Both the position numbers and the translations under genes were made by a program. Shown here piece after piece: positions 27,894-35,689 of a stretch of DNA of 64,000 nucleotides. The number at the start of each line of letters is the position of its first letter. The stretch's first letter is position 1. The notes under the pieces were generated by a model. It was not told the DNA's origin, ran no database searches, and saw only the letters and a list, made by a program, of their open reading frames with translations. Source of the stretch: DASUBV01 sp036510065 (GTDB lineage Bacteria; Actinomycetota; Actinomycetes; Streptosporangiales; Streptosporangiaceae); assembly GCA_036510065.1 (NCBI GenBank), contig DATCEO010000163.1, positions 1-64,000 of the forward strand, given 5' to 3'.

Positions 27894-28394
27894 CTACGGC
27901 GGCGGGGCGCCGTCTTCCAGAGACGCCACCGTCCCGGCCGCCAGGGCGTCCAGGCACGCGGCGATCCGCCGGGCCAGCGCCGGCGTTACCCGCTCGGCCA
28001 CCTGGTCCGGGCACACGAACGCGAACCCGGCGAGCTCGCCGGCCGGCACGGCGATGGCCTCGGTTTCGCCAGCGGCCAGCACGCCGCCGTCATAGATCAG
28101 GACCAGCCCTTCCGGGCGCTCCGGCTGCGACGGCACCCAGTCCACGGCCAGCACGCGGCCTACCGGGCGGTCCAGCCCGAGCTCCTCGGCCACCTCCCGG
28201 CGGCAGGCGGCCTGCGGCGACTCCTCCGCCTCCACCGCGCCGCCCGGCAGGATCCAGGTGTCCTGGTAGACCGGCTCGACCAGCAGCACCCGGCCGGCCT
28301 CGTCCCGGTACAGCGCGCCGGCGCCGATCCGCTTGCGGGCCAGCGAGGCGAAGTACTCCTGCGGCGGCAGGAACTGGGCGTCGCCAGAACTCAC
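27894..28394 (-). CDS. NUDIX hydrolase
   Basis: A 166-residue NUDIX enzyme. The NUDIX box is intact (pattern GX5EX7REUXEEXGU, beginning GAVEAEE and ending REVAEELGL) after YQDTWILPGG. Such enzymes hydrolyse nucleoside diphosphates linked to another group; specificity is unknown. The GTG at 28394 shares one base with the stop of the MazG-like gene upstream, so the two are translationally coupled. Both act on nucleotides, which suggests a shared role in nucleotide-pool sanitation. Confidence 0.88.
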   Translation of the reverse strand: MSSGDAQFLPPQEYFASLARKRIGAGALYRDEAGRVLLVEPVYQDTWILPGGAVEAEESPQAACRREVAEELGLDRPVGRVLAVDWVPSQPERPEGLVLIYDGGVLAAGETEAIAVPAGELAGFAFVCPDQVAERVTPALARRIAACLDALAAGTVASLEDGAPPP

Positions 28395-28741
28395 TAGCCG
28401 CGCTCCGGGGCCTGGCCGCTGACCGACGCGGGCGGAAAGCGGAGCTCGGCATCGGTGATCTTGCGCCGGGCGGCGTCGGCGAGGTCGATGCCGAGGATGT
28501 CCGCGAGCAAGACCAGGTAGAGCAGGACATCGGCCATTTCCTCGCCCGCCCGGGTAGCGAGCGGGTCGCTCCGCGCCAGCCGCCGGGCATCGTCGGCGGG
28601 CAGCCACTGGAACAGCTCGGCGAGCTCGCCGACCTCGCCGACCAGGGCCAGCAGGACCGACTTGGGGTCATGGAACTGCCCCCAGTCCCGGTCATCGGAA
28701 AACTGCCTCATCCGGTCACGCAGCTCACTGAGATCCGGCAC
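28394..28741 (-). CDS. MazG-like nucleotide pyrophosphohydrolase
   Basis: A 115-residue all-alpha NTP pyrophosphatase of the MazG/RS21-C6 (dCTPase) type. The metal-binding pattern is present: LVGEVGELAELFQW, with EVGE and the second Glu, then EEMADVLLYLVLLAD with its EExxD. It should convert non-canonical or excess (d)NTPs to monophosphates. It is the first gene of a two-gene operon with the NUDIX hydrolase. The divergent or neighbouring gene on its 5' side, an RsbW-like ATPase, is on the same strand and ends 49 bp upstream. Confidence 0.85.
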   Translation of the reverse strand: MPDLSELRDRMRQFSDDRDWGQFHDPKSVLLALVGEVGELAELFQWLPADDARRLARSDPLATRAGEEMADVLLYLVLLADILGIDLADAARRKITDAELRFPPASVSGQAPERG

Positions 28742-28790
28742 GGCCTCAGCATTCCATGTCGGGGGTCGCGGGCAGCGGCTGCCCTGGTCG

Positions 28791-29351
28791 TCAGCCAGGG
28801 TGGATCTCGAGCCAGGCCACCCGGCCGGCGGGGCTGCCGGTGATCCCCCAGCGGGTCGCGAGCCGGGCCACGATGAGCAGGCCGCGCCCGCGTTCCTCGT
28901 CCTGGTCGGGATCCGGGGTCCACGGGCCGCCGCGGTCTTCGACCTCCGCGCGGATGCGGCCGGCGGCGGTGGTCCAGAGCCGGATGATGAACTGGCCGCC
29001 AGGCTGGCGTGAGCTGCTGTGCAGCACGGCGTTGCTGGCCAGTTCCGAGACGCAGAGCACGACGTCGTCGGCCGCGCCGAGCCCGGTCAGCACGCCGGCC
29101 ACGAACCGGCGGGCACTCGCGACTTGTAACGGCTGAGCCGCGAACGCCCGGGTGGCGGCCGCGACCGGCCGGGGATGGCTGCCCTGGGCCGGGCCCGCGG
29201 GCGCATGCCGGCCGCCGCAGACTGGGGCCTGGAGTTCGGGGGAGACAACGTCCGTGCCGGCCAGCGGGCCGGCCGTGCCGGCTGCTGCGCTCAATGTGCC
29301 GCCTTTCTGCCCGAGCTCGTCACTGACTGCAGCGGTGGTGCGCAGAGCCAA
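28791..29351 (-). CDS. ATP-binding regulator of the RsbW/SpoIIAB type
   Basis: A 186-residue protein with a C-terminal HATPase_c_2 domain. Visible motifs are LCVSELASNAVLHS (N-box), VEDRGGPW (G1 box), ERGRGLLIVARLATRWG (G2 region) and a final Gly-rich strand. The N-terminal 70 residues are low-complexity. Actinomycetes carry many such stand-alone serine-kinase or anti-sigma ATPases that partner with STAS anti-anti-sigma proteins; none is encoded nearby. The TTG at 29351 is the longest start, but a later one is possible. It is divergent from the GntR gene across a region holding two palindromes. Confidence 0.82.
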   Translation of the reverse strand: MALRTTAAVSDELGQKGGTLSAAAGTAGPLAGTDVVSPELQAPVCGGRHAPAGPAQGSHPRPVAAATRAFAAQPLQVASARRFVAGVLTGLGAADDVVLCVSELASNAVLHSSSRQPGGQFIIRLWTTAAGRIRAEVEDRGGPWTPDPDQDEERGRGLLIVARLATRWGITGSPAGRVAWLEIHPG

Positions 29352-29417
29352 TAATTCAGAAGGCCAGGTGCCCGTTGCTGCGGCATTCCCCCGGCTTCCC
29401 TACAGACGCTAACTCAG

Positions 29418-29429
29418 ATCTCTAGAGAT
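29418..29429. promoter_or_regulatory. Palindrome ATCTCTAGAGAT, putative GntR operator 1
   Basis: A perfect 12-bp palindrome whose central ten bases, TCTCTAGAGA, recur exactly 90 bp further on. It lies in the divergent region between the RsbW-like gene and the GntR/UTRA regulator. HutC-type GntR regulators such as DasR use operators centred on TCTAGA (family knowledge). Confidence 0.6.
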
Positions 29430-29507
29430 ATCCAGAGGCTCATTGGCCTCGGCTTGTCCGTCATTCCTCAACAGAACGGCTTATCAGTCACAACCCTGCT
29501 ATTGTGG

Positions 29508-29519
29508 CTCTCTAGAGAG
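29508..29519. promoter_or_regulatory. Palindrome CTCTCTAGAGAG, putative GntR operator 2
   Basis: A second perfect palindrome with the same TCTCTAGAGA core, 34 bp before the GntR start codon, so it should overlap that gene's promoter or leader. The centre-to-centre distance to the first copy is 90 bp. Confidence 0.6.
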
Positions 29520-29553
29520 GCTCATCGAAATGGGCCGCTAGGAGGGCCGGACC

Positions 29554-30321
29554 ATGACAAACCCGAGCGGCCCGTCGCACGACCGGAAGTACCGCCTGAT
29601 AGCCAGTGACCTGCGCGCGGCGATCAGTCGCGGCGAGTATCCCGCGCAAGCCCGGCTGCCCGGGGAAAACGACCTCATGCGGCAGTATCAGGTCGCGCGG
29701 ATGACCGCCCGGCAGGCACTTGCGCAGCTGATCAATGAGGGCCTGGCCGTGGCGCGCAAGGGATCCGGCGTCTACGTCCGCGAATTCCGGCCGGTGCTGC
29801 GGGCCGGGGTCAGCCGGCTGTCCGCGCGCGGCTGGGGGTCCGGCCGGTCGATCTGGTCGGGCGAGTCCGATGACCGGGAGCTGAGCGTGGACCAGGTCGA
29901 GGTGCGCCGCACCGAGCCGCCCGACCACATCCGGCCGCTGCTTGACCTGCCGGACGATCCGGAGATCAAGGTCGTCGCCCGCAGCCGCCGGTACGTCCTG
30001 GACGGCAAGCCGGTCCTGGTGTCGGTCTCCTACCTGCCGGCGGCGCTGGCCGCGGGCACGATGATCGAGTACCAGGATGTAGGGCCGGGCGGGGTCTACG
30101 CGCGGCTGCGGGAGCTCGGTCATGCGCCGGCCCGGTTCCGGGAAGACCTGCGCTCGCGGATGCCCGAGCCGGAGGAGGCGCAGCGGCTCGAGCTTCCGCC
30201 CGGCACGCCCGTCGTGGATATCGTCCGCACGGCCTACACCGCGGATGGCGAGATCGTCGAGGTGAACGAGATGATGGCCGACGCCTCGGCCTACGTGTTC
30301 CGCTATGACTTCGACGCCTGA
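29554..30321 (+). CDS. GntR/HutC-family transcriptional regulator with UTRA domain
   Basis: A 255-residue regulator. The winged helix lies at about residues 10-75 (KYRLIASDLRAAISRGEY, LPGENDLMRQYQVARMTARQ, GSGVYV). The UTRA effector-binding domain follows from about 100 (VARSRRYVLDGKPVLVSVSY) to the end (EVNEMMADASAYVFRYDFDA). UTRA domains sense small molecules, often sugars or amino-acid derivatives. A good AGGAGGG site precedes the ATG. The two TCTCTAGAGA palindromes upstream suggest autoregulation. Possible targets are the divergent RsbW-like gene and its own gene; galT is convergent and probably not controlled from here. Confidence 0.9.
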   Translation: MTNPSGPSHDRKYRLIASDLRAAISRGEYPAQARLPGENDLMRQYQVARMTARQALAQLINEGLAVARKGSGVYVREFRPVLRAGVSRLSARGWGSGRSIWSGESDDRELSVDQVEVRRTEPPDHIRPLLDLPDDPEIKVVARSRRYVLDGKPVLVSVSYLPAALAAGTMIEYQDVGPGGVYARLRELGHAPARFREDLRSRMPEPEEAQRLELPPGTPVVDIVRTAYTADGEIVEVNEMMADASAYVFRYDFDA

Positions 30322-30388
30322 CCGCCTGACCGCCTGACCGCCTGACCGATTGGCCGATTGGCCGATTGGCCGATTGGCCGATTGACGG
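30317..30388 (+). repeat. Phased octamer tandem repeats, CCTGACCG x4 then ATTGGCCG x4
   Basis: Four perfect copies of CCTGACCG (30317-30348) run directly into four perfect copies of ATTGGCCG (30349-30380) and a degenerate ninth unit (ATTGACGG). The 8-bp phase is kept throughout. The first unit contains the stop codon of the GntR gene and the array fills the gap to the convergent galT gene. Confidence 0.92.
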
Positions 30389-30398
30389 CTGACCGGGA

Positions 30399-31496
30399 CT
30401 ACCGCGCGACCTCGCGGAGCCGGGCGGCGGCCGCCTCGGGGATCACGTCGCTGGCAAAGGCATCCATGGCAGATTCCGAGCCGGCCAGGTATTTCAGCTT
30501 GTCGGTCGTGCGGCGGGGCGTGAACAGCTCCAGGTGCAGGGCGAACAGGTCCCGGCCATCGCGGACCGGGGCCTGATGCCAGCCCGCGATGTAGGGCGCC
30601 GGCTCGGCGAACAGCCGGGCGAAGCGCCCGAAGATATCGAGCTCGACGTCGGCCAGCTCGCTCAGCTCGGCCGGGTCCAGGCTGGCCAGGTCGGGCACCC
30701 GCCGTCGCGGGTACAGGTGGATCTCGTAGGGCCAGCGCGCGGCGTGCGGCACGAACGCGGTCCAGCGCTTGGTGTCCAGGACCAGCCGGGAGCCGTCGGC
30801 GCGCTCGGCCGCCAGCACGTCGTCGTAGAGGTTGCGGAGAGTCCGGCGGGAGTAGGCGCGCGCCGAGGCCAGGGCCCGGTCGGTGCGCGGGGTGACGAAC
30901 GGGTAGGCGTAGATCTGCCCGTGCGGGTGCGGCTGGGTCACGCCGATCTCGCGGCCGCGGTTCTCGAAGCAGAACACCTGCTCCACGCCCGGCAGCGCGG
31001 ACAGCTCGGCGGTCCGGTCGATGAGTGCCTCCAGCACGAGCTCTACCCGCTCGCGGGACAGGTCGGCGAAGGAGGCGTCGTGATCGGAGGTAAAGCAGAC
31101 CACCTCGCACCGGCCCGCCGCCGGGCGCTGCGGTAGCAGGTCGCCGGGTCCGCTGGCGGCTGGCTGGCCGCCCGCGGCACCGGCGGGCGCGGCGCTCAGG
31201 GCCGGGAACCGGTTCTCGAAGACCACGACCTCGTAGTCGGGGGCCGGGATCTCCGTCAGATGGCCCTCGGCCGACGGGCAGAGCGGGCAGTCCTGCGCCG
31301 ACGGCAGGTAGCTGCGGTCCTGGCGGTGGCTGGCGTAGATCACCCAGGTGTCGAGGAACGGCTCGTACCTTAGCTGCGACGCGGTGTTCGCGGGCGGGAG
31401 GTCCCGGCGGTCGATCGCGTCCCTGTCCTGCCCGGCCTTCGCGTCGTAGTAGCTGAGTTCTCGCCCGTCGGCGAGCCGGATCGTCGTCTTGTGCAC
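30399..31496 (-). CDS. galT: Galactose-1-phosphate uridylyltransferase GalT
   Basis: A 365-residue enzyme of the Leloir pathway that exchanges UMP between UDP-glucose and galactose-1-phosphate. The active site is the HPHPHGQ motif, with zinc-site residues in CPLCPS and the substrate-binding FENRFPAL. A Pro/Ala-rich insertion near residue 110 is not seen in E. coli GalT. The GTG at 31496 begins VHKTTIRLADGRELSYYD, a normal actinobacterial start, and a GGAAAGG site lies upstream; the longer open frame is Arg-rich and unlikely to be coding. It is separated by 17 kb from galE and galK. Confidence 0.92.
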   Translation of the reverse strand: MHKTTIRLADGRELSYYDAKAGQDRDAIDRRDLPPANTASQLRYEPFLDTWVIYASHRQDRSYLPSAQDCPLCPSAEGHLTEIPAPDYEVVVFENRFPALSAAPAGAAGGQPAASGPGDLLPQRPAAGRCEVVCFTSDHDASFADLSRERVELVLEALIDRTAELSALPGVEQVFCFENRGREIGVTQPHPHGQIYAYPFVTPRTDRALASARAYSRRTLRNLYDDVLAAERADGSRLVLDTKRWTAFVPHAARWPYEIHLYPRRRVPDLASLDPAELSELADVELDIFGRFARLFAEPAPYIAGWHQAPVRDGRDLFALHLELFTPRRTTDKLKYLAGSESAMDAFASDVIPEAAAARLREVAR

Positions 31497-31636
31497 TCTG
31501 GTGGACCTTTCCGTAGACCCGCTCCGCCGCCGCCGCGGCCTGGAGACCACCCTGGGAACGATAGCCATGGGCGGGCAGGAGGTGGGAAGCCGCGGACCGC
31601 GCTAGCGTGACTGATGCCCGATCGAAAGGACCCGAG

Positions 31637-32248
31637 ATGAGAAAGCTGATCGTGAATACCTTCCTGACCCTCGACGGTGTCATGCAGGCCCCGGGCGGCC
31701 CGGAAGAGGACGACAGCGGCGGCTTCGCGCACGGCGGCTGGTCGGTGAACTACTGGGACGAGCGGATGGGCCAGGTCATGGGCGAGGCGATGAGCGCGCC
31801 GTTCGCCCTGGTCCTCGGTCGCCGGACCTACGACATCTTCGCCGCGCACTGGCCGCACGCCACCGACGATCCCGGCGCCAAGCCGCTGAACGACGCGACC
31901 AAGTACGTCGCGTCGCGCAGCCAGCCCCTGCTCGAGTGGAGCAACTCGGTCCTGATCGACGGGGACGCGGCCGGGGGCATCGCGGCGCTCAAGCAGGAAG
32001 ACGGGCCCGAGCTGCAGGTCCACGGCAGCGGGGACCTGATCCAGACGCTGCTGCGACACAACCTTGTCGATCAGTTCCGGCTGTGGGTCTTCCCCGTCGT
32101 CATCGGGTCGGGCAAGCGCCTGTTCGCGGAGGGCGCCATCCCGGCCGGACTGCGGCTCGTCGACAGCACGGCCTCCAGCACCGGGGTCATGATCGGCACG
32201 TACGAGCCGGCCGGCGAGATCGTCACAGGCTCGTTCGCCCTGGACTGA
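31637..32248 (+). CDS. Dihydrofolate reductase-fold protein (RibD C-terminal type)
   Basis: A 203-residue protein of the RibD_C/dihydrofolate-reductase-like family. It begins MRKLIVNTFLTLDGVMQAPG, contains the nucleotide-binding LVLGRRTYDIFAAHWPH and HGSGDLIQTLLRHNLVDQF, and ends with a short beta hairpin. These YyaP-like reductases are common and of unknown substrate. The ATG at 31637 has a GAAAGGA site. Its last 26 bp overlap the 3' end of the convergent isomerase gene. Confidence 0.88.
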   Translation: MRKLIVNTFLTLDGVMQAPGGPEEDDSGGFAHGGWSVNYWDERMGQVMGEAMSAPFALVLGRRTYDIFAAHWPHATDDPGAKPLNDATKYVASRSQPLLEWSNSVLIDGDAAGGIAALKQEDGPELQVHGSGDLIQTLLRHNLVDQFRLWVFPVVIGSGKRLFAEGAIPAGLRLVDSTASSTGVMIGTYEPAGEIVTGSFALD

Positions 32249-33131
32249 CCGGTCGCTCCGGCCGGCCATCCTCCGCCCGCGGGCGCCCGGCGGCGCCGGC
32301 GCCGGCCCGGTCGGGCAGCGCCGCGAAGCGCCGGCAGACGGTGGCGGCGGTCTCGTCGGGCGGCGCCGCCCAGACCTGCTGGCTGAAGATCTCGACCTCG
32401 ACGTAGCCGGCGTAGCCGGCCGCCAGCACCTGGGCCGAGATCGGCCCGAAGTCGATGTGCCCGTCGCCGATGTGGCCGCGACCCAGCAGCGTGTCCTGCG
32501 GCAGCGGCAGGATCCAGTCGCTGAGCTGGTAGCTGACGATCCGGCCGGCGGCCCGGCCAATGTCCTTCCCGAGCTGGGCGTCCCACCACAGGTGGTAGGC
32601 ATCGACGACCACGCCCGCGGCGTCGGCCGGGAAGAGCGCCGCCAGGTCGACGGCCTCGCCCAGGCGGGAGATGACGCACCGGTCGGCGCAGAACATCGGG
32701 TGCAGCGCCTCGATGCCCAGCCGGACGCCGAGCCGCTGGGCGGTCGGCACCAGCTCGCCGAGCGCGTCGGCGATCATGCGCCGGGCCAGGCCCAGGTCCC
32801 GGCTGCCCGGCACGAGGCCGCCCGAGACCAGGATCAGCGTGTCCGCCCCGAGCTCGGCGGCCTCGGCGATGGCGGCGCGGTTGTCGGCCAGGGCGGCCGC
32901 GCGCGCGGCCGGGTCGGCGTGGGTGAAGAAGCCGCCCCGGCACAGGCTCGACACGTGCAGGCCCGCGGCCCGCACGGCGGCCGCCGATCTGGCCAGGCCC
33001 AGCTCGGCCACCCGGTCCCGCCACAGGCCGATGGCCGGGATGTCATGGCGGACGCACAGGTCCGCCGCGTCGGCCAGGCTCAGGTGCCGGACCGTCGCCT
33101 GATTGAGCGACAGCCTGCCGGTGTCAGTCAC
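32223..33131 (-). CDS. Sugar phosphate isomerase/epimerase (AP endonuclease 2 family TIM barrel)
   Basis: A 302-residue xylose-isomerase-like TIM barrel. Metal-binding acidic and His residues can be seen in GIEALHPMF, VVDAYHLWW, GDGHIDFGPI and VEVEIFSQQVW. Such proteins isomerise or epimerise keto sugars or inositol derivatives. It is the last gene of a three-gene operon, with its GTG overlapping the DUF993 stop by four bases (GTGA). The C-terminal 25 residues are low-complexity. The operon partners suggest a carbohydrate-like substrate degraded by oxidation, isomerisation and aldol cleavage, in an order I cannot fix. Confidence 0.85.
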   Translation of the reverse strand: MTDTGRLSLNQATVRHLSLADAADLCVRHDIPAIGLWRDRVAELGLARSAAAVRAAGLHVSSLCRGGFFTHADPAARAAALADNRAAIAEAAELGADTLILVSGGLVPGSRDLGLARRMIADALGELVPTAQRLGVRLGIEALHPMFCADRCVISRLGEAVDLAALFPADAAGVVVDAYHLWWDAQLGKDIGRAAGRIVSYQLSDWILPLPQDTLLGRGHIGDGHIDFGPISAQVLAAGYAGYVEVEIFSQQVWAAPPDETAATVCRRFAALPDRAGAGAAGRPRAEDGRPERPVSPGRTSL

Positions 33132-34285
33132 GCCCGCTCCGCCCGCGCCAGGTACTCCGTCATCCGATCGACGGCCAGGGCCGGGTCGCGCAGCGCGCCG
33201 GCCACGGCCGCCAGCTCGAACACCCGGATGAGGTGCGCGGGCGAGCGCCGCGCCTGCAGCCCGCCGAGCATCGCGAACTGCGGCTGCAGGCCGTTCAGCC
33301 AGGCCAGGAAGGCCACCCCCACCTTGTAGTACGGCGTCGGCTCCTCGAACACCAGCCTGCTCAGTTCGACGGTCGGGCCGATGGCGGCGTCGTAGCCCGC
33401 CAGGTCGCCGGCGTCCAGGGCGTGCAGGGCCGCCGCCGCGGGCGCGGCCATGGCAGCGAACGCGCCGAGCAGCGCATCACTGTGGCCCCGCGCGTCGCCC
33501 CGGATCAGCTTGGCGTAGTGGAAATCGTCGCCGGTGTAGAGGCGGACGCCCGGCGGCAGCCGGCGCCGGAGCGTGACCTCGTGGGCGGCGTTCAGGACGG
33601 ACAGCTTGACGCCGCTGACCTGACCGCCGGAGCTCTCGATCAGCTCGATGACGGTGTCCGCGGCCGCGGCGAAGTCCGGGCTGCCCCAGTAGCCGCGCAG
33701 CGCGGGGTCAAAGGCGCCGCCGAGCCAGTGCAGGATGACCGGCCGCCGGGCCTGCTTGAGCAGGTCCCCGTAGACATCCAGGTAGTCCAGCGCGGAGCGG
33801 GCACTGGCGGCCAGGGCGCGGCTGGCCATCACGATGACCTCCGCCCCGGCGTCCTGCACGAACGCGACCTGCTCCGCATACGCCCGGCGGATGGCCGTGA
33901 TCGGTTGCTCGCCGCCGGCGAGCTGGTCAGTTCCGGCGCCGCATGCGATCTGGCCGCCGACCTCGCTCGCCCGGGCCGCCGCCCGCTCGATGAGCTCGCG
34001 GGCCTGCGGCCAGGACAGCCCCATGCCGCGCTGGGCGGTGTCCATGGCCTCGGCGACGGCGAACCCGTGCGCCCACAGGTAGTCACGGAAGCCGATCGTG
34101 GCCGCCCAGTCGATCGCGCCGCCGGGGAGGGCGGCCACGTGCGCGGCGGCGTAGACCCGGCGGGTCACCGGGGGCGGATAGCTGGCGGCCCAGCCGGGCT
34201 CGGGGACGAGCACCGGCTCGGCCCGGCCGGGCAGCCGGATCTGCGCGGTGCTCATGCGGTCCGTGCGCATGCGGCCCGTGCTCAT
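33128..34285 (-). CDS. DUF993 protein (dihydrodipicolinate-synthase-like aldolase family)
   Basis: A 385-residue TIM-barrel protein of the DUF993 family, distantly related to DapA/NAL aldolases. Landmarks are WAATIGFRDYLWAHGFAVAEAMD, VILHWLGGAFDP, the likely Schiff-base lysine in SGVKLSVLN, and LYTGDDFHYAKLIRGD. The ATG at 34285 overlaps the oxidoreductase stop (ATGA). A second ATG ten codons later (MSTAQIRLP) is possible, and the intervening MSTGRMRTDR segment looks duplicated. No reaction is established for this family to my knowledge; the conserved Lys suggests pyruvate-type lyase or retro-aldol chemistry. Confidence 0.85.
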   Translation of the reverse strand: MSTGRMRTDRMSTAQIRLPGRAEPVLVPEPGWAASYPPPVTRRVYAAAHVAALPGGAIDWAATIGFRDYLWAHGFAVAEAMDTAQRGMGLSWPQARELIERAAARASEVGGQIACGAGTDQLAGGEQPITAIRRAYAEQVAFVQDAGAEVIVMASRALAASARSALDYLDVYGDLLKQARRPVILHWLGGAFDPALRGYWGSPDFAAAADTVIELIESSGGQVSGVKLSVLNAAHEVTLRRRLPPGVRLYTGDDFHYAKLIRGDARGHSDALLGAFAAMAAPAAAALHALDAGDLAGYDAAIGPTVELSRLVFEEPTPYYKVGVAFLAWLNGLQPQFAMLGGLQARRSPAHLIRVFELAAVAGALRDPALAVDRMTEYLARAERA

Positions 34286-35433
34286 GCGCCGAGCCTCGGG
34301 ACCTCGACGCGCCGCCCCTCCGCGGACGACTGCAGGGCCAGGCGGGCGAGCTGGACGCCCTTGGCTCCCTCGGCCAGGTCCCACGGGAACGGCGTGCCCT
34401 CGGCGGCATGCCGAAGGAACAGCTCCCACTGCACCTTGAACCCGTTGTCGAACGGTCCGTTATCTGGGATGTCCGTCCACTGAGCGAGGTAGTCGATGGG
34501 GTCGGGGAGGTCCGGGTTCCACACCGGCATCGGCGTGGAGACGCGGTGCTGGACGGCGCAGTTGCGCAACCCGGCCACCGCGCTGCCATGCGTGCCGTCG
34601 ACGTGCAGCTCGACCAGCTCCCGGCGGTTGACGCGCACGGCCCAGGACGAGTTAACCGAGGCAAACGCGCCGCCCTCGAACTCCAGTAGCGCGTAGGCGG
34701 CGTCATCGGCGGTGACGTCATAGGGCGCGCCGGATTCGTCCCAGCGCCTGGGCAGGTGCGTGGCCTGCCGCGCGTAGAGGGCCGTGATCGGGCCGAACAG
34801 GTCCTCCAGGAGGTACTGCCAGTGCGGGAACATGTCCAGGACGATCCCGCCGCCGTCTTCCTTGCGGTAGTTCCAGGACGGCCGCTGCGCGGCGATCCCG
34901 TCTCCCTCGAAGACCCAGTAGCCGAACTCCAGCCGCACCGACAGGATGCGGCCGAAGAAGCCGTCGTTGATCAGCCGTCGCAGCTTGATCACGCCAGGCA
35001 GGAACAGCTTGTCCTGCACGACGCCGTGCGTGATCCCGGCTTCCCGGGCGGCGGCGGCCAGGCGGAGCGCGCCGTCCAGCGAGTCGGCGACGGGCTTCTC
35101 GGTGTAGACATGCTTGCCGGCCGCGATGGCCCTGGCCAGGCTCGGCTCGCGGGCCGAGGTGACCTGCGCGTCGAAGTAGACCTCCACGGCCGGATCGGCC
35201 AGGACCTCGTCCAGGCTGGTCGACCAGCGCTCCAGGTGGTGCCGCTCCGCGATGGCGCGCAGCCGCTGCTCGTCGCGCCCGACCAGCACGGGCTCGGGGT
35301 AGACGACCGTCCCGTCGTCGAGGCGGACGCCGCCCTGCTCGCGGATGCTGAGCAGGGACCGGACCAGATGCTGCCGGTAGCCCATCCGGCCGGTAACACC
35401 GTTGACGGCGACGTAGACGACCTTGCGTGACAT
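34282..35433 (-). CDS. Gfo/Idh/MocA-family oxidoreductase
   Basis: A 383-residue NAD(P)-dependent dehydrogenase. The Rossmann domain begins RKVVYVAVNGVTGRMGYRQH, and the family Lys is in HVYTEKPVADS. The C-terminal domain includes GGGIVLDMFPHWQYLLEDL, where the His is the likely catalytic partner. Such enzymes oxidise a hydroxyl of a sugar, inositol or sugar acid. The ATG at 35433, preceded by GAAGGG, is the family start. It is the first gene of the three-gene operon, with a LacI-type operator about 90 bp upstream. Confidence 0.88.
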   Translation of the reverse strand: MSRKVVYVAVNGVTGRMGYRQHLVRSLLSIREQGGVRLDDGTVVYPEPVLVGRDEQRLRAIAERHHLERWSTSLDEVLADPAVEVYFDAQVTSAREPSLARAIAAGKHVYTEKPVADSLDGALRLAAAAREAGITHGVVQDKLFLPGVIKLRRLINDGFFGRILSVRLEFGYWVFEGDGIAAQRPSWNYRKEDGGGIVLDMFPHWQYLLEDLFGPITALYARQATHLPRRWDESGAPYDVTADDAAYALLEFEGGAFASVNSSWAVRVNRRELVELHVDGTHGSAVAGLRNCAVQHRVSTPMPVWNPDLPDPIDYLAQWTDIPDNGPFDNGFKVQWELFLRHAAEGTPFPWDLAEGAKGVQLARLALQSSAEGRRVEVPRLGA

Positions 35434-35520
35434 GGACAACCCTTCGTGGCGGCTCCGTGCCATGGCCCCGCGCTGTTAGCCAGCGCGTTCCCGCCAGTGC
35501 GTTAGCCCGCCCGTGGTCTG

Positions 35521-35534
35521 GGAAAGCACTTTCC
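35521..35534. promoter_or_regulatory. LacI-family operator-like palindrome GGAAAG-CA-CTTTCC
   Basis: Perfect six-base arms around a two-base centre match the general actinobacterial LacI/GalR operator form. It sits between the oxidoreductase start (35433) and the LacI regulator start (35690), where it can control the operon, the regulator or both. A close copy lies at 37053. Confidence 0.7.
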
Positions 35535-35689
35535 AAGATTAGGCTGAGCCGGAAAGCCAGGTCAACCGGCGGAGCTGCCGGCGGCCCGGTGCGCCGGGGG
35601 GACAGGGCGGCGCGGCGGACCCGGGCGCGGCGCGGCATCGGCGCCAGGAGACATGCCGGAGCGGGAGCCACAGTGAAAGGCGGGCGGCA

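Noticed and set aside
30317..30388. Octamer array as a possible CRISPR
   Set aside because: Units are 8 bp with no spacers, and no cas genes are present.
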